Shown: one piece after another, positions 8,172 to 17,536 of the stretch
How positions within the stretch are numbered: the stretch's first letter is position 1
How the letters are laid out: each line of letters starts with the position of its first letter
Notes under the pieces: generated by a model
What the model was told of the DNA's origin: nothing
Seen by the model: the letters and a program-made list of their open reading frames with translations, nothing else
The model's database searches: none
Assembly: GCF_000519185.1 (NCBI RefSeq)
Contig: NZ_JAFA01000003.1
Coordinates: forward strand, 192,583 to 256,582
Length of the DNA: 64,000 nt
Source: Paraburkholderia nodosa DSM 21604
Lineage (GTDB): Bacteria > Pseudomonadota > Gammaproteobacteria > Burkholderiales > Burkholderiaceae
Direction of reading: 5' to 3'
Made by a program: the position numbers and the translations under genes

Positions 8172-9061
8172 TGGGCGCAATGGATTTCGACAGCTCACGC
8201 GCCGTGCCGCAGGCAGAAGTCGCGAGGCCGGCTGCCACGCCGGCGGCGACGCCAAACGTCGCCGCCACGCCGCAAGCGGCCGCCCTTGCGGCGAGCGGCC
8301 TGGCAGGCAAGCGCAGCTGGTCCTCGCTCGCGCTCTGGGCCATCGTGTTCGTGCTGCTCGGCGTGGCGTGGCGCGGCGCCGACATGCGCCCGCTCGACCT
8401 GTTCTCCGACTCCGCGAACATGGGCACGTTCGCGCGCGGCTTCTTCCCGCCGGACTTCACGGAATGGCGCACGTATGCCCAGGAAATGTGGGTCACGATC
8501 GCGGTGGCGCTGTGGGGCACGGCGCTCGCCATCGTCTGCGCGGTGCCGTTCGGGCTGATGTCGGCGCACAATCTCGCGCCTGCCTGGGTGCTGCATCCCG
8601 TGCGTCGTTTGATGGACGCGTGCCGCGCCATCAACGAGATGGTGTTCGCGATGCTCTTCATCGTGGCCGTGGGCCTCGGGCCGTTCGCCGGTGTGCTCGC
8701 CTTGTGGGTGCACACGACAGGCGTGCTCGCGAAGCTCTTTGCGGAAGCGGTGGAAGCCATCGACCCGCGCCCCGTGGAAGGCGTGCGCGCGACGGGCGCC
8801 TCGCCGCTCGACGAGATCATCTACGGCGTGCTGCCCCAGGTCATGCCGCTGTGGATCTCGTATGCGCTCTACCGCTTCGAGTCGAATGTGCGCTCGGCGA
8901 TGGTGGTAGGCATGGTGGGCGCGGGCGGCATCGGCGTCGTGCTGTATGAAGAAATCCGCTCGTTCGATTATCAGCAGACCAGCGCCGTTCTCATCATGGT
9001 GATCGTCGTCGTCACGGCCATCGATCTGATCTCCGCAAGACTGCGCGCGCGCGTGATCTGA
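8171..9061 (+). CDS. phnE: Phosphonate ABC transporter, permease
   Basis: A 296-residue inner-membrane permease of the phosphonate importer. A poorly conserved, Ala/Pro-rich cytoplasmic N-terminus of about 45 residues precedes the first membrane segment ([16 protein letters not shown]). The BPD_transp_1 domain follows, with the EAA-type loop [20 protein letters not shown] that docks on PhnC. The gene is translationally coupled to phnD (TAATG). A terminator lies 14 bp after the stop, so phnCDE is a three-gene unit. Only one phnE copy is present here; some organisms have two. Confidence 0.94.
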   Translation: MGAMDFDSSRAVPQAEVARPAATPAATPNVAATPQAAALAASGLAGKRSWSSLALWAIVFVLLGVAWRGADMRPLDLFSDSANMGTFARGFFPPDFTEWRTYAQEMWVTIAVALWGTALAIVCAVPFGLMSAHNLAPAWVLHPVRRLMDACRAINEMVFAMLFIVAVGLGPFAGVLALWVHTTGVLAKLFAEAVEAIDPRPVEGVRATGASPLDEIIYGVLPQVMPLWISYALYRFESNVRSAMVVGMVGAGGIGVVLYEEIRSFDYQQTSAVLIMVIVVVTAIDLISARLRARVI

Positions 9062-9074
9062 CGCGTTCCCCAAC

Positions 9075-9121
9075 AGCCGCGCGAGCCGAATAGAAACACA
9101 ACGACGGCTCGCACGGCTTTT
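9075..9121 (+). terminator. Terminator of phnCDE
   Basis: A 14-bp stem (AGCCGCGCGAGCCG with CGGCTCGCACGGCT, one mismatch) with a 16-base loop, followed by TTTT. It lies 14 bp after the phnE stop and separates phnCDE from the EamA gene. Confidence 0.75.
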
Positions 9122-9218
9122 CCCTATTTCTGGCGGCCACACGCGTTCGCTGGAATAATCACATGATTGCGGCCGCAACGGCCCGCGTCTCCAACAAACC
9201 ATTCGATTCGCAATCCCG

Positions 9219-10055
9219 ATGGCCAGTTTCGTCGTTCTGCTGGTCCTGCTCTCGGCACTCATGCACGCGAGCTGGAACGCCTTCCTCCATGTTTCGGGCG
9301 ACCGCCTCTGGCTGCTCGGCATGTTCTCGGTGCCGTACATCGTCGTGAGCGCGATCGCCGTGTGCGTGCTGCCGCTGCCCGCGCCGGCGAGCTGGCCGTA
9401 TATCGCCGCTTCGGTGGTGCTGGAGTTCGTGTATTGCTTCACGCTGATCCGCGCCTATCGCAGCGGCGACTTCGGGCAGATCTACCCCATCGCACGCGGG
9501 CTTTCGCCGCTGCTCGTATTCGGGGGGGCGCTGGTGTTCGCGCACGAAGACCTGCATGCGCTGGCGGCCACGGGCGTCGCGCTCGTTTCGCTTGGCATCA
9601 TGTCGCTTGCTTTCAGGCGCGGCATGCGCTTTTCCGGCGAGAGCGTACCGTATGCGCTGCTCACGGGCCTTTTCATCGCGATGTATTCGGTCGTCGACGG
9701 ACTCGGCGCGCGCCTGGCCGGTAACGGCATCAGCTACATCATGTGGGTGTATCTGCTCTGGAACGTCCCGCAGTTTCTCGTGGTCTGCAAGCTGCGCGGC
9801 GGCGCGGCGCGGATGTTCACGTCGAAGTCCGCGGTCGCGCGCGGCGTGCTCGCGGGCGTGCTCGCGCTCACGGCGTATTGCCTCGTGATCGAGGCGTTCC
9901 GTTATCTGCCTATCGCGATGGTTTCCGCGCTACGCGAACTCTCGTCGGTCTTCGCCGTACTGATCGGCTGGCTCTTCATGAACGAGAAGCTCACGGCGCG
10001 CCGCATGGTCGCGTGCGCGCTCGTGACTTGCGGGGCGGTGCTGATCCGGCTGTGA
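9219..10055 (+). CDS. EamA-type (DMT superfamily) transporter
   Basis: A 278-residue inner-membrane protein with about ten predicted hydrophobic segments and the two-repeat EamA plan: a first half ending near SLGIMSLAFRR and a second half ending in the conserved EKLTARRMVACALVTCGAVLIRL. Members of the drug/metabolite transporter superfamily export amino acids, nucleosides or other small metabolites; the substrate is not readable here. It follows phnE by 157 bp but a terminator intervenes, so membership of the phosphonate unit is doubtful. It converges with the MocR-type regulator that ends 28 bp downstream. Confidence 0.87.
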   Translation: MASFVVLLVLLSALMHASWNAFLHVSGDRLWLLGMFSVPYIVVSAIAVCVLPLPAPASWPYIAASVVLEFVYCFTLIRAYRSGDFGQIYPIARGLSPLLVFGGALVFAHEDLHALAATGVALVSLGIMSLAFRRGMRFSGESVPYALLTGLFIAMYSVVDGLGARLAGNGISYIMWVYLLWNVPQFLVVCKLRGGAARMFTSKSAVARGVLAGVLALTAYCLVIEAFRYLPIAMVSALRELSSVFAVLIGWLFMNEKLTARRMVACALVTCGAVLIRL

Positions 10056-10083
10056 GCGGCTCGCGCCGTCGTGACGGCTTCGC

Positions 10084-11721
10084 TCACACGAAGGCGGGTA
10101 GCGTCGTATCGATCGCCTCGGCAAGCGTGTCGAACGCCGGCGCGATCTCCTCGTCGGGCACGCAGGCATAGCCGATCAGCAAGCCCGGATTCGCGCGCTC
10201 GCGCGACGAGTAATACCCCGAAAGCGGCCGCACCACGATATTGCGCGCGAGCGCGGCTTCGGCCACGGCGCGGTCGTCGCTGCCTTCGGGCAGCTGCATC
10301 ACGACGTGCAGGCCCGCGTCGCCACCCATGGCGGGCAACGCGTCGCCGTAGCGGCGCGCAACGGCGTCCAGCAGCACCTGGCGGCGCTGGCCGTAGAGCG
10401 CCCGCATCTTGCGGATATGCGAGGTGAAATGCCCTTCGGCGATGAACTCCGCGAGCACGGCCTGCTGCAGCAATTGCCCCTCGCGGTACAACTCGGCGCT
10501 CGCGGTCGCGAAGCTTTCCGCCAGCGCTTCCGGCGCGACCAGATACCCCACGCGCAAGCCCGGAAACAGCGTCTTGCCGAAGCTGCCCACGTAGATCACC
10601 TGCCCCGCCGTATCGAGCCCCTGCAATGACGCGAGCGGGCGGCTGCCGTAACGGAACTCGCTGTCGTAGTCGTCCTCGATGATCCAGCACTGATGCTGGC
10701 GCGCGTACTCGAGCAACATGCGCCGGCGCGCGAGGCTCATCACCATGCCGAGCGGGTACTGATGCGAAGGCGTGACGAGCATGAGCCGCGGCGCAGGCGC
10801 GGCGAAGTCGTCGGCCGACGGGTTGAGCCCCTCGCTGTCCACGGCGATCGGCCGCGTATTGAGGCCTGAGACATGCAGCACGCTGCGCACGCCCCAGTAG
10901 CACGGGTCTTCGGTCCAGATGGTGTCGCCGGGGTCGGAAAGCAGACGCACGGCCAGGTCGATGGACTGATGAATCCCCGTCGTGATGATGATCTGCTCCG
11001 GCGAGCAGCGTACCGAGCGCGAAGTGCGCAGATAGTCGGCCAGCACGTGGCGCAGCAGCGCCAGCCCGCCGCCGGGCGCGTACGTCAGCAGGTCCGGGCG
11101 CAGGCTGCGCCAGTACTTGTTGTGCAGACGCGTCCACACGCGCGCGGGGAAGCGGGAGACGTCGGGCACGCCGGGCATGAACGCCCCGCCCTGGCGCTTC
11201 GATACGCCCGCGCTGGTAATCAGGCGCGTGCCGCGCGCCGAGAGTGCGCGCGCCGCGGGGCGCTGCGCCTGCGTGGCGGCTCCCAGTCCGCTTGCCGCCG
11301 CGGCTCCGGGTGCCTCCGCGGCAAGCGTCTCCGCGCCTCGCGCGCTCTGGCGGTTAGTTGCGACTTCTCCCGAAGGCTGCACGGCTCCTGACGCGCCGCT
11401 ATTTTTGCGCGTTTGCATAGGGCCAATTTCCGTCGCCCCCACGATCTCGTCGGGCGACGTGTCCGCCACGAACGTGCCGCGCCCCGTTGCCGACGTGACA
11501 TAGCCTTCGAGCACCAATTGTTCGTAGACCTGCGTCACGGTATTGCGCGCAATCCCCAGTTCGGCCGCCAGCAGCCGCGACGACGGCACCCGCGCCCCGG
11601 CCGGCAGCTCGCGCGACAGGATCGCCTGCTGCAGCAGCTTGTGCAGTTGCCGGTACACCGGCTGGGCGCTTCCGCGGTCGAGCCGTTGGGCCAGCCAATC
11701 GGACAGAACACTCGCACGCAT
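10084..11721 (-). CDS. MocR/GabR-type regulator (GntR helix-turn-helix plus aminotransferase domain)
   Basis: A 545-residue MocR-family regulator. Residues 1-80 are a GntR winged helix-turn-helix (PVYRQLHKLLQQAIL, then RNTVTQVYEQLVLEGYV). A low-complexity linker spans about 95-175, and the rest is a class I aminotransferase-like domain that binds PLP (TEDPCYWG, EDDYDSEFRYG and the PLP lysine in GSFGKTLFPG). It is divergent from gabT-gabD, so it is probably the GabR-like regulator that senses GABA. Its own Shine-Dalgarno AGGAG overlaps one TGGCTC half-site, so it may control itself. The ATG at 11721 fits the domain start. The linker is longer than usual. Confidence 0.92.
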   Translation of the reverse strand: MRASVLSDWLAQRLDRGSAQPVYRQLHKLLQQAILSRELPAGARVPSSRLLAAELGIARNTVTQVYEQLVLEGYVTSATGRGTFVADTSPDEIVGATEIGPMQTRKNSGASGAVQPSGEVATNRQSARGAETLAAEAPGAAAASGLGAATQAQRPAARALSARGTRLITSAGVSKRQGGAFMPGVPDVSRFPARVWTRLHNKYWRSLRPDLLTYAPGGGLALLRHVLADYLRTSRSVRCSPEQIIITTGIHQSIDLAVRLLSDPGDTIWTEDPCYWGVRSVLHVSGLNTRPIAVDSEGLNPSADDFAAPAPRLMLVTPSHQYPLGMVMSLARRRMLLEYARQHQCWIIEDDYDSEFRYGSRPLASLQGLDTAGQVIYVGSFGKTLFPGLRVGYLVAPEALAESFATASAELYREGQLLQQAVLAEFIAEGHFTSHIRKMRALYGQRRQVLLDAVARRYGDALPAMGGDAGLHVVMQLPEGSDDRAVAEAALARNIVVRPLSGYYSSRERANPGLLIGYACVPDEEIAPAFDTLAEAIDTTLPAFV

Positions 11722-11727
11722 CGAAAT

Positions 11728-11771
11728 TGGCTCCTAAAGATTGCACTGAATGGCTCTGAAATTTAGAGCCA
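11728..11771. promoter_or_regulatory. Candidate MocR/GabR operator: three TGGCTC half-sites
   Basis: TGGCTC occurs as a direct repeat at 11728 and 11751 (23 bp apart), and a third copy is inverted, giving TGGCTCT-N7-AGAGCCA (11751-11771). The inverted pair lies just upstream of, or over the -35 of, a possible gabT promoter with TATAGT at 11780-11785. The first half-site sits on the regulator's ribosome binding site. Repeated half-sites of this kind are typical of MocR/GabR operators. Confidence 0.55.
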
Positions 11772-11848
11772 AATGTGAGTATAGTCGCGACATGGACTGC
11801 TTGCCGGTCCGCCAGCCAACTTCAGAACTGACACCGATTCCACAGGAG

Positions 11849-13141
11849 ATGAACGTGAGCAAGAACGCCGATCTGCAAAGCCGCAAGAACGCCATTACCC
11901 CGCGCGGCGTGGGCGTGATGTGCGACTTCTACGCCGAGCGCGCCGAAAACGCGGAGCTGTGGGACGTGGAAGGCCGCCGCTTCATCGACTTCGCCGCCGG
12001 TATCGCCGTGTGCAACACGGGCCACCGCCATCCGAAGATCGTCGCTGCCATCAAGGCGCAGCTCGACCAGTTCACGCACACGGCCTATCAGATCGTGCCG
12101 TACGAGTCGTATGTCTCGCTGGCCGAGAAGGTCGCCCAGCGCGCGCCGGGCAGCTTCGCCAAGAAGGCCGCCTTCTTCACGACCGGCGCCGAAGCCGTCG
12201 AAAACGCGGTCAAGATCGCTCGCGCCCATACGGGCCGTCCGGGCGTGATCGCCTTCGCAGGCGGCTTCCACGGCCGCACGATGATGGGTATGGCGCTCAC
12301 GGGCAAGGTCGCCCCGTACAAGCTCGCGTTCGGCCCGTTCCCGGCCGACGTGTACCATGCCCCGTACCCGAACTCGGTCCACGGCATCAGCACGGCCGAC
12401 TCCCTTAAGCACATCGAGATGCTGTTCAAGGCCGACATCGATCCGAAGCGCGTCGCCGCGATCATCTTCGAACCGGTACAGGGCGAAGGCGGCTTCTACC
12501 AGGCGCCGGCCGATTTCGTACGCGGCCTGCGCAAAATCTGCGACACGCACGGCATCCTGCTGATCGCCGACGAAGTGCAAACGGGCTTCGCGCGCACCGG
12601 CAAGCTGTTCGCGATGGAACACTACGACGTCACGCCGGACCTCATGACGATCGCCAAGAGCCTGGCAGGCGGCATGCCGCTCTCGGGCGTGGTGGGCCGC
12701 GCGGACGTCATGGACGCGGCAGCGCCCGGCGGTCTCGGCGGCACGTATGCGGGCAACCCGCTGGCCGTGGCGTCGGCCCACGCAGTGATCGAGATCATCG
12801 AAGAAGAAAAGCTCTGCGAGCGCGCCACGAAGCTCGGCGACAAGCTCAAGGCCAAGCTCAATGCGATGAAGGCCGACGTGCCGCAAATCGCCGACATTCG
12901 CGGCCCCGGCGCGATGAACGCCGTAGAGTTCTGCAAGCCGGGCACGAGCGAAGCCGACGCCGACTTCACGAAGCGCGTGCAGACCGCCGCGCTGAACCGC
13001 GGCCTGCTGCTGCTCGTGTGCGGCGTGTACTCGAACGTCGTGCGCTTCCTGTTCCCGCTGACGATCCAGGAGACCGTGTTCGACGAAGCGCTCGCGATCC
13101 TCGAAGAGTCGGTCAAGGAAGCCGTGGGCGTGCCGGCGTAA
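11849..13141 (+). CDS. gabT: 4-aminobutyrate transaminase
   Basis: GabT moves the amino group of GABA to 2-oxoglutarate, giving succinate semialdehyde. The 430-residue protein is a class III PLP aminotransferase: TTGAEAVENAVK holds the PLP phosphate, FHGRTMMG the ring-stacking region, FEPVQGEGGF the substrate glutamate region, Asp241 (IADEVQTGF) the pyridine contact and Lys270 (TIAKSLAGG) the Schiff base. Start choice is uncertain: AGGAG directly abuts the ATG at 11849, while an in-frame GTG at 11855 has ideal 6-nt spacing and may be the real start. It is followed by gabD 119 bp downstream and controlled from the divergent MocR-type gene. Confidence 0.95.
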   Translation: MNVSKNADLQSRKNAITPRGVGVMCDFYAERAENAELWDVEGRRFIDFAAGIAVCNTGHRHPKIVAAIKAQLDQFTHTAYQIVPYESYVSLAEKVAQRAPGSFAKKAAFFTTGAEAVENAVKIARAHTGRPGVIAFAGGFHGRTMMGMALTGKVAPYKLAFGPFPADVYHAPYPNSVHGISTADSLKHIEMLFKADIDPKRVAAIIFEPVQGEGGFYQAPADFVRGLRKICDTHGILLIADEVQTGFARTGKLFAMEHYDVTPDLMTIAKSLAGGMPLSGVVGRADVMDAAAPGGLGGTYAGNPLAVASAHAVIEIIEEEKLCERATKLGDKLKAKLNAMKADVPQIADIRGPGAMNAVEFCKPGTSEADADFTKRVQTAALNRGLLLLVCGVYSNVVRFLFPLTIQETVFDEALAILEESVKEAVGVPA

Positions 13142-13260
13142 GCCCCCACCACATGCTGGCCCGCGAGCAGCGAGCCAGCCGCGAAACGGCACACCGGCGC
13201 TTGCCGCTGTGCCGTTCGTCGTTCCAAGCGAATCGAATGAACACGTACCGGAGTGCAAGC

Positions 13261-14712
13261 ATGAACCTGAAAGACGCATCGCTGCTGCAAACCAGCGCCT
13301 TTATCAACGGCGAATGGCAAGGCGCTGAAGACGGCGCTACGTTCGAAGTGAAGAACCCCGCCACCGGCGCGGTCATCGGCACGGTGCCGCGCATGGGCGC
13401 CGCCGAAACGCGCCGCGCGATCGCCGCCGCGAATGCCGCATGGCCCGCATGGCGCGCGAAAACCGCGAAGGAGCGCAGCGTCATCCTGCGCAAGTGGCAC
13501 GACCTGATGATGGAAAACGCCGACGACCTCGCGCTCATCCTCACCACGGAACAAGGCAAGCCGCTCGCCGAGGCGAAGGGCGAGATCGGCTACGCCGCGT
13601 CGTTCCTCGAATGGTTCGCGGAGGAAGGCAAGCGTATTTATGGCGACACGATCCCCACGCCCGCCAACGACAAGCGCATCGTCGTGACGAAGGAACCCGT
13701 CGGCGTGTGCGCCGCGATCACGCCGTGGAATTTCCCCGCCGCGATGATTACCCGTAAGGTCGGCCCCGCGCTCGCGGCAGGCTGCCCGATCGTGCTCAAG
13801 CCCGCCGAAGCCACGCCGTTCTCGGCGCTCGCGCTGGCCGTGCTGGCCGAGCGCGCGGGCGTGCCGCGCGGTGTATTCAGCGTCGTGACGGGCGACCCGA
13901 AGGCGATTGGCGGCGAGCTCACGAGCAACCCCACGGTGCGCAAGCTCTCGTTCACGGGCTCGACGCCGGTGGGCCGCCTGCTCATGAGCCAGTGCGCCTC
14001 GACGGTCAAGAAGGTCTCGCTGGAACTGGGCGGCAACGCGCCGTTCATCGTCTTCGAAGACGCCGATCTCGATGCGGCCGTCGCCGGCGCGATCGCCTCG
14101 AAGTACCGCAACAGCGGCCAGACCTGCGTGTGCACGAACCGCTTCTACGTGCACGACGCCGTGTACGACGCGTTCGCGGCCAAACTGCGCGACGCGGTGG
14201 AAAAGCTCAAGGTCGGCCTCGGCACGGAGTCCGGCGTGACGCAAGGCCCGCTCATCAACGAAGCGGCCGTGCTGAAGGTGGAATCGCATATCGAAGATGC
14301 GCTCGCGAAAGGCGCTCAGGTGACCACGGGCGGCAAGCGCCACGCGCTCGGCCATGGCTTTTTCGAGCCGACCATCCTCACCGGCGTCACGCCCGCGATG
14401 AAGGTCGCGCGCGACGAAACCTTCGGGCCGCTCGCGCCGCTGTTCCGCTTCTCGTCCGATGAAGAAGTGATCAGGATGGCGAACGATACCGAGTTCGGCC
14501 TCGCCGCCTACTTCTACAGCCGCGACATCGGCCGCGTGTGGCGCGTGGCCGAAGCGCTCGAATACGGCATGGTGGGCATCAACACCGGCCTGATCTCGAA
14601 CGAAGTCGCGCCGTTCGGCGGCGTGAAGCAGTCTGGCCTGGGCCGCGAAGGCTCGCACTACGGCGTGGACGACTACGTGGTGATCAAGTACATGTGCATG
14701 GCAGGCATGTAA
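13261..14712 (+). CDS. gabD: Succinate-semialdehyde dehydrogenase (NADP+)
   Basis: GabD oxidises succinate semialdehyde to succinate and completes the GABA shunt after GabT. The 483-residue protein is a full aldehyde dehydrogenase: PWNFPAAMITRK for cofactor binding, FTGSTPVGRLL for the NAD(P) loop, Glu255 in SLELGGNAP as general base and Cys289 in NSGQTCVC as nucleophile, with an adjacent second Cys (Cys291) as in redox-sensitive GabD enzymes. The ATG at 13261 is preceded by CCGGAG. The gene ends at a double hairpin, so gabTD forms a compact two-gene operon. Confidence 0.95.
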   Translation: MNLKDASLLQTSAFINGEWQGAEDGATFEVKNPATGAVIGTVPRMGAAETRRAIAAANAAWPAWRAKTAKERSVILRKWHDLMMENADDLALILTTEQGKPLAEAKGEIGYAASFLEWFAEEGKRIYGDTIPTPANDKRIVVTKEPVGVCAAITPWNFPAAMITRKVGPALAAGCPIVLKPAEATPFSALALAVLAERAGVPRGVFSVVTGDPKAIGGELTSNPTVRKLSFTGSTPVGRLLMSQCASTVKKVSLELGGNAPFIVFEDADLDAAVAGAIASKYRNSGQTCVCTNRFYVHDAVYDAFAAKLRDAVEKLKVGLGTESGVTQGPLINEAAVLKVESHIEDALAKGAQVTTGGKRHALGHGFFEPTILTGVTPAMKVARDETFGPLAPLFRFSSDEEVIRMANDTEFGLAAYFYSRDIGRVWRVAEALEYGMVGINTGLISNEVAPFGGVKQSGLGREGSHYGVDDYVVIKYMCMAGM

Positions 14713-14725
14713 CGACCAGACGCAA

Positions 14726-14796
14726 AACGGGCGCCTTCTGAGGCGCCCGTTCGGATCGTAAAAAGGAGCCGGCGCCATATTGCGCCGGCTTTTTTA
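14726..14796. terminator. Double terminator after gabD
   Basis: Two hairpins in series: AACGGGCGCC/GGCGCCCGTT (14726-14751) and AGCCGGCGC/GCGCCGGCT followed by TTTTTT (14767-14796). The second is a textbook intrinsic terminator for gabD. The minus-strand gene ends at 14802, so the structure can also serve that gene. Confidence 0.85.
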
Positions 14797-14801
14797 GGTG
14801 C

Positions 14802-15419
14802 TCACTGCGTGGCGGCGACCGGCGTCACCTGCGACGCATAAGCGGAAACGAACACGGCGTGGACCGTGTCGCCGACCTTCAAGGTCTTGAGGTCGATATC
14901 AGGCGTGGCTTGCAGCGTGACGGTCTGATACGCGCCGCGCAGCGTCACTTCGCGCTTCTTCGCGTTGATATGCTGCACCGTGGCCTGGACTTCGACCTGG
15001 CGCGCGGCGTCGTAGCCCGACGACGCGGGCAGATAGACATTGGTATCCACACGCTTGCGAATACCCTTGTCCTTGCCCGTCACCTTTTCGGCCGTCACGA
15101 GGAGCGCGTTCTTGTAGAGCACGTCGACGGTGTCGCCCACTTTAAGTTGATCGAAGTTGTTGACCTGCTGGCTGAGCGCGATATCGACATCATTGCCGCG
15201 CGGCCCCCGCAGCGTGACGACGCGTGCAGCGCGATCGATGCCGACGATCTTCGCCTGGATATGCACCGGCTCCGCGTTGGCAATCACGTCCTGCGCCGCG
15301 CTGGAGAGCGCGCTTTGCCCCTGCGGCGCCGAAGCGGGCGCGTCGTTTTGCGCGAACGCCCCCTGCGAAAGGCCTACGCCCATCACCCATGCCGCCGCCA
15401 GAATCGCTGCCTTCGTCAT
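14802..15419 (-). CDS. Secreted protein with two repeated small domains
   Basis: A 205-residue protein with a signal peptide (MTKAAILAAAWVMGVGLSQG, cleavage after AFAQ) and an internal duplication. Two domains each contain a beta-rich segment and the motif LKVGDTV: FDQLKVGDTVDVLYKNALLV near residue 90 and LKTLKVGDTVHAVFVSAYA near the C-terminus. The pattern (VVTLRGPRGNDVDI and EVTLRGAYQTVTL before each motif) recalls small OB-like periplasmic domains of the DUF5666 kind. There are no catalytic motifs. It should be periplasmic. The gene stands alone, between the gabD terminator and a 275-bp spacer before tadG. Confidence 0.7.
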   Translation of the reverse strand: MTKAAILAAAWVMGVGLSQGAFAQNDAPASAPQGQSALSSAAQDVIANAEPVHIQAKIVGIDRAARVVTLRGPRGNDVDIALSQQVNNFDQLKVGDTVDVLYKNALLVTAEKVTGKDKGIRKRVDTNVYLPASSGYDAARQVEVQATVQHINAKKREVTLRGAYQTVTLQATPDIDLKTLKVGDTVHAVFVSAYASQVTPVAATQ

Positions 15420-15694
15420 TCACATTCTCCTCGTCAAACGGGTTTGAATTGATTGCCGTATTTGCATCGGCGTGTGGCGCCGAAGTGCGGCCGATTCTAC
15501 GCGCGGCTCTTAAAACGAGGACGCTACCTGGCCGAAGGCGGGTCAAGTTATCGCCAACAAATACGGCTAATTACCGAGGAGTTTGCAGAGGCTCAATATC
15601 CTGTGCGATTACGTGTTGAAACGGATCGCGCAATTGTTGCGTAGCGCGAAATGCTTATTTTTAGCGTGGCGTTGCTGTCTGCGTCGGCAGGGGC

Positions 15695-16903
15695 TCAATA
15701 CCACGCACTCGATGGCAACTGCGCGAGGCTCGGCGGCGTGACAGCGCCGTAGTATGACGCCGTGGTGCCGCCGGCGGTCGTACCCCCCGCGAGGCCCGAG
15801 GTGAGATGCCCGATCACGCACTTCGTGCATGGCGGATTGCCCTTCGAATTAGAGCAGACCGGATTCGATTTGCATGGTGGCTGCGTATTGCCATTTGCCC
15901 CGATCACGTAGTCAATGTCGAACGCAGCGAAACCCACGATCGGCGTGTCGCCACCGCTGCCGCCGCTCATGATCGAGCCGTCTGCAACGACCGGCAGCGT
16001 CACCTGCATGGGAGGCGTGACCGGGAAATTGTTGTAGATCGTCGACTTCACGCCCGGCTGGATGGAGATGTTATTGCCTACCGATAGCGGGGGGCCGTTG
16101 CCGTTGACCATCAGGCAATCGGCAGCGGGAACGCTGCTCGGGCTCATGCCCGAGCAGGGGCCGTATGCACTCGGGTTCGAGTCGAGCGTGAGCACCGTCC
16201 ATTGCGCGGCCACGCCAGCGCAGTTCGACGGCCCGCCATTGCCGATCTGGATCTCCTGGCCCGCGATCGGCTGACCGTTGCTCCAGTACGCCGGATTCTG
16301 ATAAACACACTGGTTCATGGCGATCGGAAAAAGAACGCCCGGCAGCGCCGTCCCCGGCGCGGAAATAATGGCAACGGCCGTCGCACTCGCTTGCACGCTC
16401 GTCACGCCGAACATCGATCCAAGAGTCAGCGGTAAATTCTTGCCGCCGGCCAGCCCGACGGTGACGAGCACGGCGGGCTTGTCGGTGGGCGACGTGATGG
16501 TTTGCGACAACGAGGTGGGAACGTCCGTCGACGGCACGTTGGCGACGTCGTAGTAGCCGACGAGTATGGTCTGCGCCGAAGCCGCCTTGCCATTGGCGGC
16601 GTTGTCGCCGGCGTATTGCGTGGCGGCGCTGTCCGCCGCGGTCGTGGCAGCCGTCCACGTGGCGGGTACGGCGCTGGCGGCCAGTTGACCAGGCAACGTG
16701 TGTGCCCCCGCGAGTGCTGCGGCGTCCGCCGCATTTTGCAGTTCATGGCGCACGACGACCCACCGCCCGATGTCGATCGCAATAGCGGCCGCGAAAAGCA
16801 GCATGGTGAGAAATACGGCCACCTGGATGGCGACTGTGCCCTTCTCGCGGCGCGAAAGTCGCGGCATGCACGCCACGCGCCGGCGTCGAGTCATCTTGTC
16901 CAT
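15695..16903 (-). CDS. tadG: TadG-type pilus-associated protein
   Basis: A 402-residue protein, last gene of the Tad locus. A basic cytoplasmic N-terminus is followed by one membrane segment (VAVFLTMLLFAAAIAIDIGRW) with the TadG-like hallmark HELQNAADAAALAGAHTLPG just after it. The long remainder is predicted periplasmic, Gly/Ser/Thr/Pro-rich, with Cys pairs near the end (PPCKSNPVCSNSK, NPPCTKCVIGH) that may form disulfides. TadG proteins belong with TadE/TadF pseudopilins and assist Flp pilus assembly or anchoring. It lies 36 bp after tadE. Confidence 0.85.
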   Translation of the reverse strand: MDKMTRRRRVACMPRLSRREKGTVAIQVAVFLTMLLFAAAIAIDIGRWVVVRHELQNAADAAALAGAHTLPGQLAASAVPATWTAATTAADSAATQYAGDNAANGKAASAQTILVGYYDVANVPSTDVPTSLSQTITSPTDKPAVLVTVGLAGGKNLPLTLGSMFGVTSVQASATAVAIISAPGTALPGVLFPIAMNQCVYQNPAYWSNGQPIAGQEIQIGNGGPSNCAGVAAQWTVLTLDSNPSAYGPCSGMSPSSVPAADCLMVNGNGPPLSVGNNISIQPGVKSTIYNNFPVTPPMQVTLPVVADGSIMSGGSGGDTPIVGFAAFDIDYVIGANGNTQPPCKSNPVCSNSKGNPPCTKCVIGHLTSGLAGGTTAGGTTASYYGAVTPPSLAQLPSSAWY

Positions 16904-16939
16904 GTTGGTCCTCGCAAGGTTTGCAGCTGCGTGGCGACC

Positions 16940-17494
16940 CTACTCGCAACTCATCATCGTGGACGACGTGAGCGTGAGCGCATTCTTGAACGACGCGGGG
17001 AACGGGCTGATCACGGCCCCCAGCACGAGCCCCTGGAACGTGTAGCTCACGGCAACCGTCAGCGAGTTGCCAGAGGTGCAGCCGGTTCCGGTGGTGCAGC
17101 TGCTTGCTGCCGTGCAGCTCGTGACGGTGACGGTCGGCGTCGTCGCTTTGCCGAGGCCGATCAGCATGCTCGATAGTCCACCTGTCGCGATGGACTGGAT
17201 CGTCGAGGCCGAAAGGTAAACCGGCTGCCCCGTCGAGGTTTCGCCAAACGCCACGCCCTGTCTCGCGGCCGCACGGCTCGCGCTGGTGATCACCGTCTTG
17301 TCGTAGAGCATGAAGCCGATCTCCGCGATGCCGAACAACAGCATCAGCAACAGCGGCAAGATCAGTGCGAATTCGACGATCGTCGAACCGCGCTCCGCGC
17401 GCGGCGACCGGCGGGCATGCCGGCCAGAGGTGACGGCCTGACGCCGTCTCGCCAGGACGGCCCGATGTGGCGCGCCTGCCATCGCTCGTTTCAT
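16940..17494 (-). CDS. tadE: TadE-like pseudopilin
   Basis: A 184-residue TadE-family protein. A long Arg-rich N-terminus (about 35 residues) leads to RGSTIVEFALILPLLLMLLFG, which has the Glu inside the hydrophobic stretch that marks TadE/TadF pseudopilins processed by the prepilin peptidase TadV. Cysteines cluster in the C-terminal half (SCTAASSCTTGTGCTSG and a final MMSCE). It lies between tadC and tadG in the minus-strand pilus operon. The start at 17494 is the first ATG; a shorter start inside the Arg-rich region is possible. Confidence 0.85.
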   Translation of the reverse strand: MKRAMAGAPHRAVLARRRQAVTSGRHARRSPRAERGSTIVEFALILPLLLMLLFGIAEIGFMLYDKTVITSASRAAARQGVAFGETSTGQPVYLSASTIQSIATGGLSSMLIGLGKATTPTVTVTSCTAASSCTTGTGCTSGNSLTVAVSYTFQGLVLGAVISPFPASFKNALTLTSSTMMSCE

Positions 17495-17536
17495 GTGTCT
17501 CTCCCTGCGTGTGTGCCATCCACTGCGAAATCGCGC

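Noticed and set aside
9219..10055. The EamA gene as a fourth gene of the phosphonate import operon
   Set aside because: A terminator-like hairpin with T-run lies between phnE and this gene, and EamA proteins are not known phosphonate carriers.
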